64,000 nucleotides of DNA from Chitinophaga pinensis (GTDB taxonomy: Bacteria; Bacteroidota; Bacteroidia; NS11-12g; UBA955), in contig CAMBXL010000003.1 of assembly GCA_945871905.1 (NCBI GenBank), positions 1 to 64,000 of the forward strand. The letters run 5' to 3'. Each line of letters opens with the position of its first letter. Position 1 is the stretch's first letter. The notes beneath the pieces were generated by a model. That model worked only from the letters and a program-made list of their open reading frames with translations, had not been told where the DNA came from and made no database searches. The position numbers and the translations under genes are program-made. Positions 18,537-27,018 of this stretch are shown here, piece after piece.

Positions 18537-21290
18537 TTAAATAACTACATTTACAATTTTACCTTTAACAACAATGACTTTCTTGGCTGGTTTGCCTTCC
18601 AAATATTTTAAGGTTTGCTCATTGGCTAGTACTTCATTTTCTATTTCCTTAAGGTCTTTGTCTAAAGCGAATAAAAGATTAAATCTAACTTTTCCATTAA
18701 AAGAAATTGGATAGTTAAATTCGTTTTCTACTAAAAACTCAGGATTAAATTGTGGCCAATTTGCATAAACTATCGATTCTTTATGACCCGCTTGACGCCA
18801 TAATTCCTCACAAATATGTGGTGCATAAGGTGAAAGTAAAACAATTAAAGGTTCTAAAATTTGTTTTTTATTGCATTTAAGGTCTTGCAATTCATTTACA
18901 CAAACCATAAAGGCACTTACGGAGGTATTAAAACTAAAATTCTCGATATCCTCAGTAGCTTTTTTGATGGTTTTGTGCAGGATTTTCAATTCCGATTTAG
19001 TTGGTTCAGTGTCAGGAAGCAAGAAAGATTCATTTTCACCTTGGTGGAAGAGTCGCCACAGTTTACGCAAAAACCTCAAAACACCTTCAATCCCTTGGGT
19101 ACTCCAAGGCTTGGCATCTTGCAAAGGCCCCAAGAACATTTCGTACAAACGCAAAGTGTCGGCACCATATTCGTTGCACACATCGTCTGGATTGACAACG
19201 TTATGCCATCTTTTTGACATTTTGCCTACTTCAGCACTTGCTAAAAATAATCCATTTTCAAATTCAAATTCAGCATTTTCAAATTCACTTGGTCTCCATT
19301 TTTTTAACCCTTCAACATCTACTTCATTATTCTTGACTAGACTAATATCAATATAGACTGAAGATGTTTCAAAATTATTTTTCAAACCAACTGAGACAAA
19401 TTTATTGGTGTTATTTACTCTGTGAATGATGCTAGATATACCCTGAATCATCCCTTGGTTCACCAATTTTTTAGCAGGTTCATCAAAAGGCACAACACCG
19501 ATGTCGTGTAAAAACTTGGTCCAGAAACGGAAGTATAACAAATGTCCTGTGGCGTGTTCGCTACCTCCCACGTACAAATCGATATTTTGCCAATAGTCAA
19601 CCGTTTCTTTAGACAGCAAACAGTTTTCGTTTTGAGCATCCATGTAACGTAAAAAATACCAAGAACTACCTGCCCAACCCGGCATAGTGGTGGTTTCTAT
19701 TGGATAACCATTGTATGTCCATTCCTTAGCTCTAGACAAAGGCGGTTCTCCTGTTTCGGTTGGTAGATACTTGTCAATTTCTGGTAAAACCAAAGGCAAA
19801 TCCTTTTCGTCAAAGGTTTTTGGTATGCCATTTTCATAATACACCGGAATGGGTTCTCCCCAATATCTTTGTCGACCAAAAACCGCATCTCGCAATCTGT
19901 AATTGGTTTTTCCTTTTCCTATTTTCTTATCCTCAACGGCTTTAATAGCCGCTTTTATAGCCTCTTTGACCTCCAAACCATTTAAAAAATTAGAATTGAT
20001 AATTTTACCTTGCTTGGCTTCGTATACCTCAATAGAAACATCCCCACCTTGAACCACTTCTAAAATTGGCAATCCAAAATGCTTTGCAAAACTATAATCT
20101 CTGGCATCGTGAGCTGGAACGGCCATCACAGCTCCTGTCCCATAGCCTCCTAATACATAATCAGCTATCCAAATTGGAATTTTTTTCCCAGTAAATGGAT
20201 GATTAACATAAGAACCGGTAAAAGCACCTGTAATGTTTTTTACCTCCGATTGACGCTCTCTCTCGCTTCTGTTTTTAGCTTTTTCGGCATATTGAAGTGC
20301 CGCTTCTCGGTATTCAACTACACACAAATCATTCAACAACTCGTGTTCGGGCGCTATTGCCATGTATGAAACCCCAAAGATTGTGTCAGGTCGAGTTGTA
20401 AAGACTTCTAGGGAGTTTGGGAGGGCCTCATCGCCTTCAAACACTATCGAACAACCTTCACTTTTTCCTATCCAATTCCTTTGTGAATCCTTGATACTTT
20501 CTGTCCAATCGAGAGTATTTAAGCCTTGTAACAATCTTTCGGCATAAGCTGATATTCGCAAACTCCACTGGTACATCAATTTTCTCTCTACCGGATAACC
20601 TCCTCTTTCGCTCACTCCATCTTTTATTTCATCATTTGCCAATACTGAACCTAATGCAGGACACCAATTTACCATCGTTTCGCTCAAAAACGCCAATCTA
20701 AATTGCAATAAAATATCCGACTTTTTCTTTTCGTCAAATCCTATCCATTCTTCTGATGTAAACTGAAGTTCTTCCGACTGATAACCTTGTTTTTCAAACG
20801 TCGATACCAATTCAGAAATTGATTCTGCTTTATCGGTTTGGGGATTATACCAAGAATTGAATAACTGAATAAAAATCCACTGTGTCCATTTGTAATAATT
20901 GGGATCGGAGGTTCTTATTTCTCTTGACCAATCAAAAGAAAAACCAATTCTATCTAACTGTTCTTTATATCTTTTAATATTTTCTTCAGTGGTAATAGCA
21001 GGATGTTGACCCGTTTGTATGGCATATTGCTCGGCAGGTAAGCCAAAAGCATCATAACCCATAGGGTGTAAAACATTAAATCCTTTATTTCTTTTGTAAC
21101 GTGCTACTATATCACTCGCAATGTAACCCAATGGATGTCCAACATGCAAACCGGCACCACTTGGGTAGGGGAACATATCTAACACGTAATATTTGGGTTT
21201 ATCGCTTGTATTTTCAGCTTTAAAAGTCTGATTATTTGCCCACTCTTTTTGCCAATCTTTTTCTATCTTTTTATGGTCGTACTGTGACAT
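18537..21290 (-). CDS. leuS: leucine-tRNA ligase
   Basis: Class I synthetase that charges tRNA-Leu, with a CP1 editing domain. The 917-residue protein has FPYPSGAGLHVGHPLGY (HIGH-type motif HVGH at 49-52), the editing-domain segment EVFTTRPDTIFGVSYMAIAPEH, GSSWYFLRYMDAQN, and KMSKR at about residue 690. An insertion of roughly 35 residues around FETSSVYIDISLVKNNEVD lies before KMSKR, as in other Bacteroidota LeuS. A TACTTTTG element precedes the ATG by 13 bases. Confidence 0.98.
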   Translation of the reverse strand: MSQYDHKKIEKDWQKEWANNQTFKAENTSDKPKYYVLDMFPYPSGAGLHVGHPLGYIASDIVARYKRNKGFNVLHPMGYDAFGLPAEQYAIQTGQHPAITTEENIKRYKEQLDRIGFSFDWSREIRTSDPNYYKWTQWIFIQLFNSWYNPQTDKAESISELVSTFEKQGYQSEELQFTSEEWIGFDEKKKSDILLQFRLAFLSETMVNWCPALGSVLANDEIKDGVSERGGYPVERKLMYQWSLRISAYAERLLQGLNTLDWTESIKDSQRNWIGKSEGCSIVFEGDEALPNSLEVFTTRPDTIFGVSYMAIAPEHELLNDLCVVEYREAALQYAEKAKNRSERERQSEVKNITGAFTGSYVNHPFTGKKIPIWIADYVLGGYGTGAVMAVPAHDARDYSFAKHFGLPILEVVQGGDVSIEVYEAKQGKIINSNFLNGLEVKEAIKAAIKAVEDKKIGKGKTNYRLRDAVFGRQRYWGEPIPVYYENGIPKTFDEKDLPLVLPEIDKYLPTETGEPPLSRAKEWTYNGYPIETTTMPGWAGSSWYFLRYMDAQNENCLLSKETVDYWQNIDLYVGGSEHATGHLLYFRFWTKFLHDIGVVPFDEPAKKLVNQGMIQGISSIIHRVNNTNKFVSVGLKNNFETSSVYIDISLVKNNEVDVEGLKKWRPSEFENAEFEFENGLFLASAEVGKMSKRWHNVVNPDDVCNEYGADTLRLYEMFLGPLQDAKPWSTQGIEGVLRFLRKLWRLFHQGENESFLLPDTEPTKSELKILHKTIKKATEDIENFSFNTSVSAFMVCVNELQDLKCNKKQILEPLIVLLSPYAPHICEELWRQAGHKESIVYANWPQFNPEFLVENEFNYPISFNGKVRFNLLFALDKDLKEIENEVLANEQTLKYLEGKPAKKVIVVKGKIVNVVI

Positions 21291-21303
21291 AATTAATAAG
21301 TGG

Positions 21304-21311
21304 CAAAAGTA
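21304..21311 (-). promoter_or_regulatory. -7 promoter element of leuS
   Basis: Minus strand TACTTTTG, an exact TAnnTTTG match, 13 bases from the leuS ATG. Confidence 0.6.
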
Positions 21312-21512
21312 CGATTATATTTTATTTAATAAGAACCAAAATAGGTCATTTAAATGGGTTAAGTGATTAAAAACAGATTGCTTATTTTAAAAAAATATTC
21401 AAATTTAGTCAATATTCGTAAAAAAAACGCGTTGTAAAACCCCCAACAACCCAATAAAATAGACTAAAAACATGATAATAAGCAGTTATTAACAGAATAT
21501 CAATAAATACTA

Positions 21513-21542
21513 TTTGAATAATTGAATATTCATTTAAATTTG
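21513..21542 (+). promoter_or_regulatory. promoter of the glutamate dehydrogenase gene (-33 and -7)
   Basis: TTTG at 21513-21516 and TAAATTTG at 21535-21542 are separated by 18 bases, close to the Bacteroidota TTTG/TAnnTTTG promoter layout; the ATG follows 25 bases later. This is the most complete promoter in the window. Confidence 0.7.
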
Positions 21543-21567
21543 CATCCCATTATTATTTTCATACAAA

Positions 21568-22830
21568 ATGAGCCACTCAACAATTGAAAACAAATTGAAT
21601 CCATTAGATTCAATGATGAAACGCTTCGATGAAGCTGCTAAAATTATTGGTTTAGACGACGCCGTCTACAATACCCTAAAATATCCTGCTAAAAGTCTTA
21701 CCGTTCATTTACCTGTAATGATGGACAATGGCAAGGTTGAAGTTTTTGAAGGTCATCGCGTTCAACACAGTACAACCCTTGGACCAGCAAAAGGTGGCAT
21801 TCGTTATTCTATGGATGTTGACATTGATGAAGTAAAAGCTTTGGCTGCATGGATGACATGGAAAACAGCTATTGTTGGTGTTCCTTATGGTGGTGGTAAA
21901 GGTGGTATTAAATGTGACCCTAAAAAAATGAGCAAAGGTGAATTAGAAAGATTAACCCGTGCTTATGCTGCTGCTTTAAGTGATTTTATTGGACCAGACA
22001 AAGACATCCCTGCCCCAGACATGAACACTGGAGGTCAAGAAATGGCTTGGATTGTAGATGAATACTCTAAAATTAAAGGTGAATTTACACCTGCTGTAAT
22101 TACAGGTAAACCTATTTCTATGGGTGGTTCTTTGGGTAGAGTAGAAGCAACCGGAAGAGGTGTTATGGTTTGTACCCGTTCTGCTATTGCTAAAATGGGA
22201 TTGAGACCTGACGAATGCACTTGTGTTGTTCAAGGATTTGGAAACGTAGGTTCTATCTCTGCAAAACTAATAGAAATGTTAGGTGTTAAAATCATTGCTA
22301 TTTCTGATATTACAGGTGGATATTACAATCCAAACGGTATTTCAGTTTCTGATGCAATGAACTATTCACAAGAAAAAGGAAATTTAGAGGGTTTTACTGG
22401 TGGTAGTAAAGTTAGTAACTCAGAATTATTAGAATTAGATTGTACTATTTTAGTTCCTGCTGCTATGGAAGATCAAATTACCGACAAAAATGCTGCAAAT
22501 ATTAAAGCTAAATTGATTGTTGAAGGAGCAAACGGACCTACAAGTGCAAATGCTGATAAAATATTAAACGACAAAGGCATTATAGTTGTTCCTGATATTT
22601 TGGCTAATGCTGGTGGTGTTACTGTTTCTTATTTCGAATGGGTTCAAAATAAAATGGGCTACTATTGGACAGAAGAACGTGTAAACAGAAGAGCTGACAG
22701 ATTAATGAAAAGCGCTTTTGATACCGTTTTTGAAAATAGCAATAAATTTAACGTAAGTATGAGAACAGCTGCATACATCGTTGCAATTGAAAAAGTAGCT
22801 ACCACTCAAAGATTAAGAGGAACTTATTAA
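21568..22830 (+). CDS. gdhA: glutamate dehydrogenase (Glu/Leu/Phe/Val dehydrogenase family)
   Basis: Interconverts glutamate and 2-oxoglutarate plus ammonia with NAD(P). The 420-residue small hexameric type carries GPAKGGIRYSMDVDIDEVKALAAWMTWK, the catalytic stretch VPYGGGKGGIKCDP, APDMNTGGQEMAWI, and a C-terminal Rossmann domain with VQGFGNVGS. The pocket sequence fits glutamate rather than leucine or phenylalanine dehydrogenases, but cofactor preference cannot be told. A strong promoter lies upstream; psd starts one base after the stop. Confidence 0.93.
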   Translation: MSHSTIENKLNPLDSMMKRFDEAAKIIGLDDAVYNTLKYPAKSLTVHLPVMMDNGKVEVFEGHRVQHSTTLGPAKGGIRYSMDVDIDEVKALAAWMTWKTAIVGVPYGGGKGGIKCDPKKMSKGELERLTRAYAAALSDFIGPDKDIPAPDMNTGGQEMAWIVDEYSKIKGEFTPAVITGKPISMGGSLGRVEATGRGVMVCTRSAIAKMGLRPDECTCVVQGFGNVGSISAKLIEMLGVKIIAISDITGGYYNPNGISVSDAMNYSQEKGNLEGFTGGSKVSNSELLELDCTILVPAAMEDQITDKNAANIKAKLIVEGANGPTSANADKILNDKGIIVVPDILANAGGVTVSYFEWVQNKMGYYWTEERVNRRADRLMKSAFDTVFENSNKFNVSMRTAAYIVAIEKVATTQRLRGTY

Positions 22831-22831
22831 G

Positions 22832-23485
22832 ATGTTATTTCACAGAGAAGGTTTTAAAATCATTTTTTTCACTATGCTCATTTTGGGCGTAATCAATTTT
22901 TTGTCTTATCAATTTATTGGTGAAAACTGGATTAGTAAGTCTATTTTATTCGTATCTCTTGTCTTTTTTATTCTTATCCTTCAGTTTTTCAGAAACCCTT
23001 CTAGAAAAACTATCATCAATGATTCACATGTTATCGCTCCAGCTGATGGCACCGTAGTCGTTATTGAGGATGTTGAAGAAACAGAATATTTCAAAGACAA
23101 AAGAAAACAAGTAAGCATTTTTATGAGTCCTATTAATGTCCATGTTAATAGAAATCCAATTTCTGGTCTTGTAAAATATGCCAAATACCATCCAGGTAAA
23201 TATTTGGTGGCTTGGCATCCAAAATCTTCAACAGAGAATGAACGAACCACTGTTGTCATTGCAAATTCCAAAGCAGAAGTATTGTTTAGACAGATTGCAG
23301 GAGCTCTTGCCAAACGTATTGTTTACTACGTAAAAGAAGGAGACCAAGTTCAACAAGGTAATGAAATGGGATTTATTAAATTCGGATCTAGAATCGACTT
23401 ATACCTTCCTCTGACCGCTCAAATCAAAGTTCAATTGCAAGAAAAAACCCGTGGTGGTGAAACAGTTATCGCAACTTTGGCTTGA
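22832..23485 (+). CDS. psd: phosphatidylserine decarboxylase, short type
   Basis: Makes phosphatidylethanolamine from phosphatidylserine at the inner membrane. The 217-residue proenzyme has two hydrophobic helices (about 10-28 and 33-52), then FRNPSRK, APADGTVVVIEDV, SIFMSPINVHVNRNPISG, YHPGKYLVAWHPKSSTENER, and the self-cleavage motif FGSR (Gly185-Ser186), where Ser becomes the pyruvoyl group. This is the archaeal-like PSD form common in Bacteroidota. Directly behind gdh with one base between, so co-transcribed. Confidence 0.95.
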   Translation: MLFHREGFKIIFFTMLILGVINFLSYQFIGENWISKSILFVSLVFFILILQFFRNPSRKTIINDSHVIAPADGTVVVIEDVEETEYFKDKRKQVSIFMSPINVHVNRNPISGLVKYAKYHPGKYLVAWHPKSSTENERTTVVIANSKAEVLFRQIAGALAKRIVYYVKEGDQVQQGNEMGFIKFGSRIDLYLPLTAQIKVQLQEKTRGGETVIATLA

Positions 23486-23504
23486 TTTTTGAATAACTTT
23501 TTAT

Positions 23505-23512
23505 TAAATTTG
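23505..23512 (+). promoter_or_regulatory. -7 promoter element of the Cys-rich gene
   Basis: TAAATTTG, an exact TAnnTTTG match with a TTG 20 bases upstream (23482-23484); 13 bases before the ATG. Confidence 0.6.
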
Positions 23513-23525
23513 TAATTATAACATC

Positions 23526-23834
23526 ATGAAAAAATTAATTTTAACCTTATCATTATTCGTTGGAATGTCATTCGTTGCGAGTGCACAATCAGCTGCTTCT
23601 TCTACTGACCAACCCAAACCAGTTATTGCAACTCAACAACCTGACCAAGGAACTGTAAGCAAAGCAACTTCACAAGCTAAAGTAGAAGCTAGTACAGAAA
23701 AAAAATGTGCTGGTCAAACAAAAGCTTGTTGCAAAAGCAAAACTGAAACAACTTCAACGGCATCTTCTTGCAAGTCTAAATCTGAATCAGGTGCAGCTTG
23801 TTGCAAAAAGAAAGCAGACGCTAAAAAAGACTAA
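23526..23834 (+). CDS. small exported Cys/Lys-rich protein of unknown function
   Basis: A 102-residue protein: signal peptide MKKLILTLSLFVGMSFVASAQ, a Gln/Thr/Ser linker, then a C-terminal 45 residues with six Cys in a Lys/Ser/Thr background. Two Cys-Cys pairs (TKACCKS and GAACCKK) and two single Cys (KKCAG, SSCKS) form two imperfect repeats of single Cys followed by CC. No known domain. The pattern would suit metal binding or disulphide crosslinks. It has its own promoter and terminator. Confidence 0.8.
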   Translation: MKKLILTLSLFVGMSFVASAQSAASSTDQPKPVIATQQPDQGTVSKATSQAKVEASTEKKCAGQTKACCKSKTETTSTASSCKSKSESGAACCKKKADAKKD

Positions 23835-23848
23835 TTTTATCCCTATAT

Positions 23849-23884
23849 AAAAAAAGCGCAATTTCAAAAATTGCGCTTTTTTTT
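23849..23884. terminator. hairpin terminator after the Cys-rich gene
   Basis: Arms 23851-23864 and 23868-23881 (aaaaagcgcaattt and its complement) around a 3-base loop, followed by T's; A-rich on the other side, so it may serve both strands. Confidence 0.85.
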
Positions 23885-23906
23885 GCTTTATATTTAACTG
23901 GAATAA

Positions 23907-24449
23907 CTACAATACCGAAAATGGCAATGTGCAAGTAAAGTAAACAATACCTGGATCGCACTGACCGTTTTTAACACCTTTTTGATACTTTATAATAAAG
24001 GTCATGTAATCATTACCTGTTTGAGAAGAGGTAGTTAAGCTATTGACCAATCCAAGTGCATGTTGACCATCACTGTCTTTGGCACTCACTGCAATGCCTA
24101 ATGGTTCATTGATACAAATTCTGTAATCTTTGGCATTGGTTTTAATTTTTCCATTCAACACCACCGGAACACCTGTTTCATCTTCTATACGAAACGAAAC
24201 TTCATAATTTCTGTTTTTCTTTAATGAAAAACCGCCAAAAGTTGGTCTTTTTGGTCCAGGACCGTCTATGTCGGTGTAATTTGCAATAGTAGAGGTTGAG
24301 TCAACCATATCATCCAAATAAATCATAAAACTAGTAATAGAATCTTGTGGACCAGCAGGTAACACAACATCTGAAGAATCGGTAGGTTCTTTTTTACAAG
24401 CGCTAAATACTAAAATTAGGCAAGTAATACTTAAAAAAATTGGTTTCAT
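23907..24449 (-). CDS. lipoprotein of unknown function
   Basis: A 180-residue protein with lipobox LVFSAC (Cys18, then KKEPTDSSD). The body is beta-rich (NYEVSFRIEDETGVPVVLNGKI, NDYMTFIIKYQ) and carries a pair of Cys near the end (GQCDPGIVYFTC). I do not recognise a family. I set the start at the ATG at 24449, which gives the lipoprotein signal; the frame extends upstream into the nfu 3' end. It follows nfu by 34 bases, so it may be its operon partner. Confidence 0.72.
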   Translation of the reverse strand: MKPIFLSITCLILVFSACKKEPTDSSDVVLPAGPQDSITSFMIYLDDMVDSTSTIANYTDIDGPGPKRPTFGGFSLKKNRNYEVSFRIEDETGVPVVLNGKIKTNAKDYRICINEPLGIAVSAKDSDGQHALGLVNSLTTSSQTGNDYMTFIIKYQKGVKNGQCDPGIVYFTCTLPFSVL

Positions 24450-24483
24450 TTTGTTAAAAAAAAGCAAATATAGTAAAAAATTA

Positions 24484-25047
24484 CTATTCAGCTTCTGCCT
24501 CAACAGCCTCAACCTCAGGCACCATTCTTTTTAAAAGGTTTTCTATTCCTGCTTTTAAGGTAAACGTAGAAGAAGGGCAACCACTGCAACTGCCTTTCAT
24601 AACCACTGTTACAACACCATCTTTGAAAGATTTAAAACTAATAGCACCACCATCCATTTCAACTGCTGGTTTCACATGGTCGTCTAATAGTTTAACAATT
24701 TTAGCTTCTATTTCTCCTGCTTCTTCGGTAGAAATTGCTTTGTTTTTAAGTACTATCTCATTTTCTGACTCAATGTATGCCTTAATAAACTCCCTAATAC
24801 TTGTAATATGTTCGGCCCAATCTACACCAGGTAATTTGGTGATAGAAACAAAATTATTCATAATGAAAACACCATTGGCAAATAAAAATTGGTCGAATAT
24901 TGCGGTAGCCAAAGGAGAAACCCCTTCTGCCTTCTCTCTTGTTCTATAGTCTGCGCTGTCATTTGGTAAAATCATTTTACTGATTACAAATTTCATACTC
25001 TCAGGATTAGGAGTAGCTTCGGCATAGACGGTTATAAAATCACTCAT
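24484..25047 (-). CDS. NifU-like Fe-S scaffold (Nfu type)
   Basis: Carries and delivers Fe-S clusters to target proteins. The 187-residue protein has the Nfu N-terminal domain (EATPNPESMKFVIS, about 5-90) and the C-terminal NifU domain, with cluster-binding Cys154 and Cys157 in GSCSGCPSS. An acidic tail follows. The isc operon is 20 kb away. A TACTTTTG element lies 22 bases upstream. Confidence 0.92.
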   Translation of the reverse strand: MSDFITVYAEATPNPESMKFVISKMILPNDSADYRTREKAEGVSPLATAIFDQFLFANGVFIMNNFVSITKLPGVDWAEHITSIREFIKAYIESENEIVLKNKAISTEEAGEIEAKIVKLLDDHVKPAVEMDGGAISFKSFKDGVVTVVMKGSCSGCPSSTFTLKAGIENLLKRMVPEVEAVEAEAE

Positions 25048-25069
25048 TTTCTTATTTAGAATTATTCTA

Positions 25070-25077
25070 CAAAAGTA
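25070..25077 (-). promoter_or_regulatory. -7 promoter element of the nfu gene
   Basis: Minus strand TACTTTTG, an exact TAnnTTTG match. Confidence 0.6.
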
Positions 25078-25121
25078 AAACTCTTTGTTGAATTAAAATA
25101 TCATTTTGTTTTATAAGCCTA

Positions 25122-25652
25122 TCACTTTGAATTAAACAACTGATTTTCAATATACAATTTAGCTAAACTCACATAAGATTCTGCATTTTTAATAATCTTC
25201 ACTTTTTGTTCTGCTGTAATTGGTTTTATTATTTTAGCGGGCACTCCCATTACCAAACTGTGTGGAGGAATTTGCATACCTTCGGGTACCACTGCCCCTG
25301 AACCAATGATAGAAAATTCACCAATGCTAGCGCCATTCATTATGGTGGCGTGCATACCCACAAGTACATTATTGGCCAATGTAGCTCCATGAACAATGGC
25401 ACCGTGACCAATTATACAAGCATCGCCTATTTCACAAGGAAAGCCTGAGTCGGCGTGAATAACCGCATTGTCTTGAATATTGGAACACATACCAACACTA
25501 ATGGTTTCTGTATCACCTCTCAGCACAGCACCAAACCAAACACTCGACTGATCTTTTAATTGAACATCTCCAATAACTCTTGCTGTATCGGCAATAAAAA
25601 CTTCATTACCTTTGCTAACAGATTTTAATAAATGATTCGTAAAATTTAACAT
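25122..25652 (-). CDS. gamma-carbonic anhydrase-like hexapeptide-repeat protein
   Basis: Left-handed beta-helix trimer of the gamma-carbonic anhydrase/YrdA family. The 176 residues hold hexapeptide repeats throughout (IADTARVIGDVQLKD, VWFGAVLRGD) and the three zinc-ligand histidines in NAVIHAD and GHGAIVHGA. Many members have no proven carbonic anhydrase activity. The start at 25652 fits the family length. This ATG and the hutI ATG on the other strand share the bases CATG. Confidence 0.88.
   Translation of the reverse strand: MLNFTNHLLKSVSKGNEVFIADTARVIGDVQLKDQSSVWFGAVLRGDTETISVGMCSNIQDNAVIHADSGFPCEIGDACIIGHGAIVHGATLANNVLVGMHATIMNGASIGEFSIIGSGAVVPEGMQIPPHSLVMGVPAKIIKPITAEQKVKIIKNAESYVSLAKLYIENQLFNSK
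25607..25614 (+). promoter_or_regulatory. -7 promoter element of hutI, inside the gamma-CA gene
   Basis: TACCTTTG, an exact TAnnTTTG match, 36 bases upstream of the hutI ATG and within the carbonic-anhydrase coding sequence. Confidence 0.5.
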
Positions 25653-26874
25653 GTCTAAAAATATACTCATTACAAACATAGGTCAATTAATTGGAATTTT
25701 ACCAATAGAAACAACCCATTTGAAAGGGAGCGAAATGCAAAACATCAATTCAATTACTAATGCCTATTTAGTAGTCGAAAATGGTTTAATTGCCGACTTT
25801 GGCCCCATGTCTGAATGTCCTAGTTTGAACTTTGAAACTAAAAACCTAGAGGGCAAATGGTTGATGCCCGGTTTTGTAGATTCGCACACCCATGCGGTAT
25901 TTGCCTCTGCTAGACACCAAGAATTTGTGATGAGAATACAAGGTAAAACTTATGTTGAAATAGCCAATGAAGGGGGTGGTATACTTAACTCAGCAAAAAA
26001 ATTAAGAGAGATGGATGAGGAATTGCTCTACCAAAAAGCTTTAGTGCACATGAATAATGCCATGGCATGTGGAACTGCGGTAATGGAAATAAAAAGTGGT
26101 TACGGATTAAGTACTGATGCTGAGATTAAGATTTTAAGAGTAATTAAACGCTTAAAAAACACTTTGCCCATCAAAATTCTTTCTACTTTTTTGGGTGCAC
26201 ATGCCATTCCTGCCGAGTACAAAGAAAATCGACAAGCCTATATCGACCTTATTATCAACGACATGTTGCCTGTTATTGCCAAAGAAAATTTAGCCGATTT
26301 TATGGATGTATTTTGTGATTTTGGATTTTTTACTCCTGAAGAAACCGATTTGCTATTAAAAGCAGCAAAACAATATGGCATCAAAGCGAAAATACACGGC
26401 AACGAATTGGGTATTAGTGGCGGCGTTCAAGTGGCGGTAAAAAACAACGCTTTATCAGTAGACCACCTCGAACACATAGGACAAGAGGAAATTGACTGTT
26501 TGCTTAACAGTGAAACCATGCCTGTGGCATTACCGGGTAGTTCTTTTTTCTTAAAAATACCTTACACTCCATGCAGACAAATGATAGATGCAGGCTTGCC
26601 TGTTGCCATAGCGTCCGATTTTAATCCAGGCAGCAGTCCACATTTTAATTTATGGTTTACATGGAGTTTGGCTTGTTTATACAACGGCATGTTGCCCAAC
26701 GAGGGTTTCAATGCCCTTACCATCAACGCATCAAAAGCATTGGGCTTAGAAAAAGAATATGGCAGTATTACCAAAGGTAAAAAAGCTGCTTTTATCACAA
26801 CGCGCGCCTTTGATTCTATCAATGAAATGCCCTACTGGTTTAGCATGAACCATTGCTTGGAAAATTATTTGTAA
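25651..26874 (+). CDS. hutI: imidazolonepropionase
   Basis: Opens the ring of imidazolonepropionate in the third step of histidine breakdown to glutamate. The 407-residue amidohydrolase has metal ligands His79 and His81 (VDSHTHAVFA), the family segment GKTYVEIANEGGGILNSAKK, GAHAIPAEY, the mid ligand in KIHGNELG, DHLEHIG, and the late Asp in ASDFNPGSSP. No hutU, hutH or hutG lies next to it. It begins inside the divergent gamma-CA start codon. Confidence 0.96.
   Translation: MSKNILITNIGQLIGILPIETTHLKGSEMQNINSITNAYLVVENGLIADFGPMSECPSLNFETKNLEGKWLMPGFVDSHTHAVFASARHQEFVMRIQGKTYVEIANEGGGILNSAKKLREMDEELLYQKALVHMNNAMACGTAVMEIKSGYGLSTDAEIKILRVIKRLKNTLPIKILSTFLGAHAIPAEYKENRQAYIDLIINDMLPVIAKENLADFMDVFCDFGFFTPEETDLLLKAAKQYGIKAKIHGNELGISGGVQVAVKNNALSVDHLEHIGQEEIDCLLNSETMPVALPGSSFFLKIPYTPCRQMIDAGLPVAIASDFNPGSSPHFNLWFTWSLACLYNGMLPNEGFNALTINASKALGLEKEYGSITKGKKAAFITTRAFDSINEMPYWFSMNHCLENYL
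25673..25680 (-). promoter_or_regulatory. -7 promoter element of the gamma-CA gene, inside hutI
   Basis: Minus strand TATGTTTG, an exact TAnnTTTG match, 20 bases upstream of the carbonic-anhydrase ATG and within hutI codons 8-10. Confidence 0.5.
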
Positions 26875-26981
26875 AATCCCAATCCATTGATTTTCATACT
26901 AAAAAATGATAATTTATCACAAAGAAAGGGTTTATTAGTTAATGCCATTACAATGCTGTTTTAAAATTCAAATAAAACACT

Positions 26982-26989
26982 TATCTTTG
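26982..26989 (+). promoter_or_regulatory. -7 promoter element of guaB
   Basis: TATCTTTG, an exact TAnnTTTG match, 29 bases before the guaB ATG. Confidence 0.65.
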
Positions 26990-27018
26990 CACCGCAAATA
27001 ACCTATCTAACTATTTGC

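Noticed and set aside
18861-19356. Plus-strand frames of 118 and 161 codons opposite leuS
   Set aside because: They lie wholly antisense to a certain leucyl-tRNA synthetase gene and show no domain; shadows of its codon usage.
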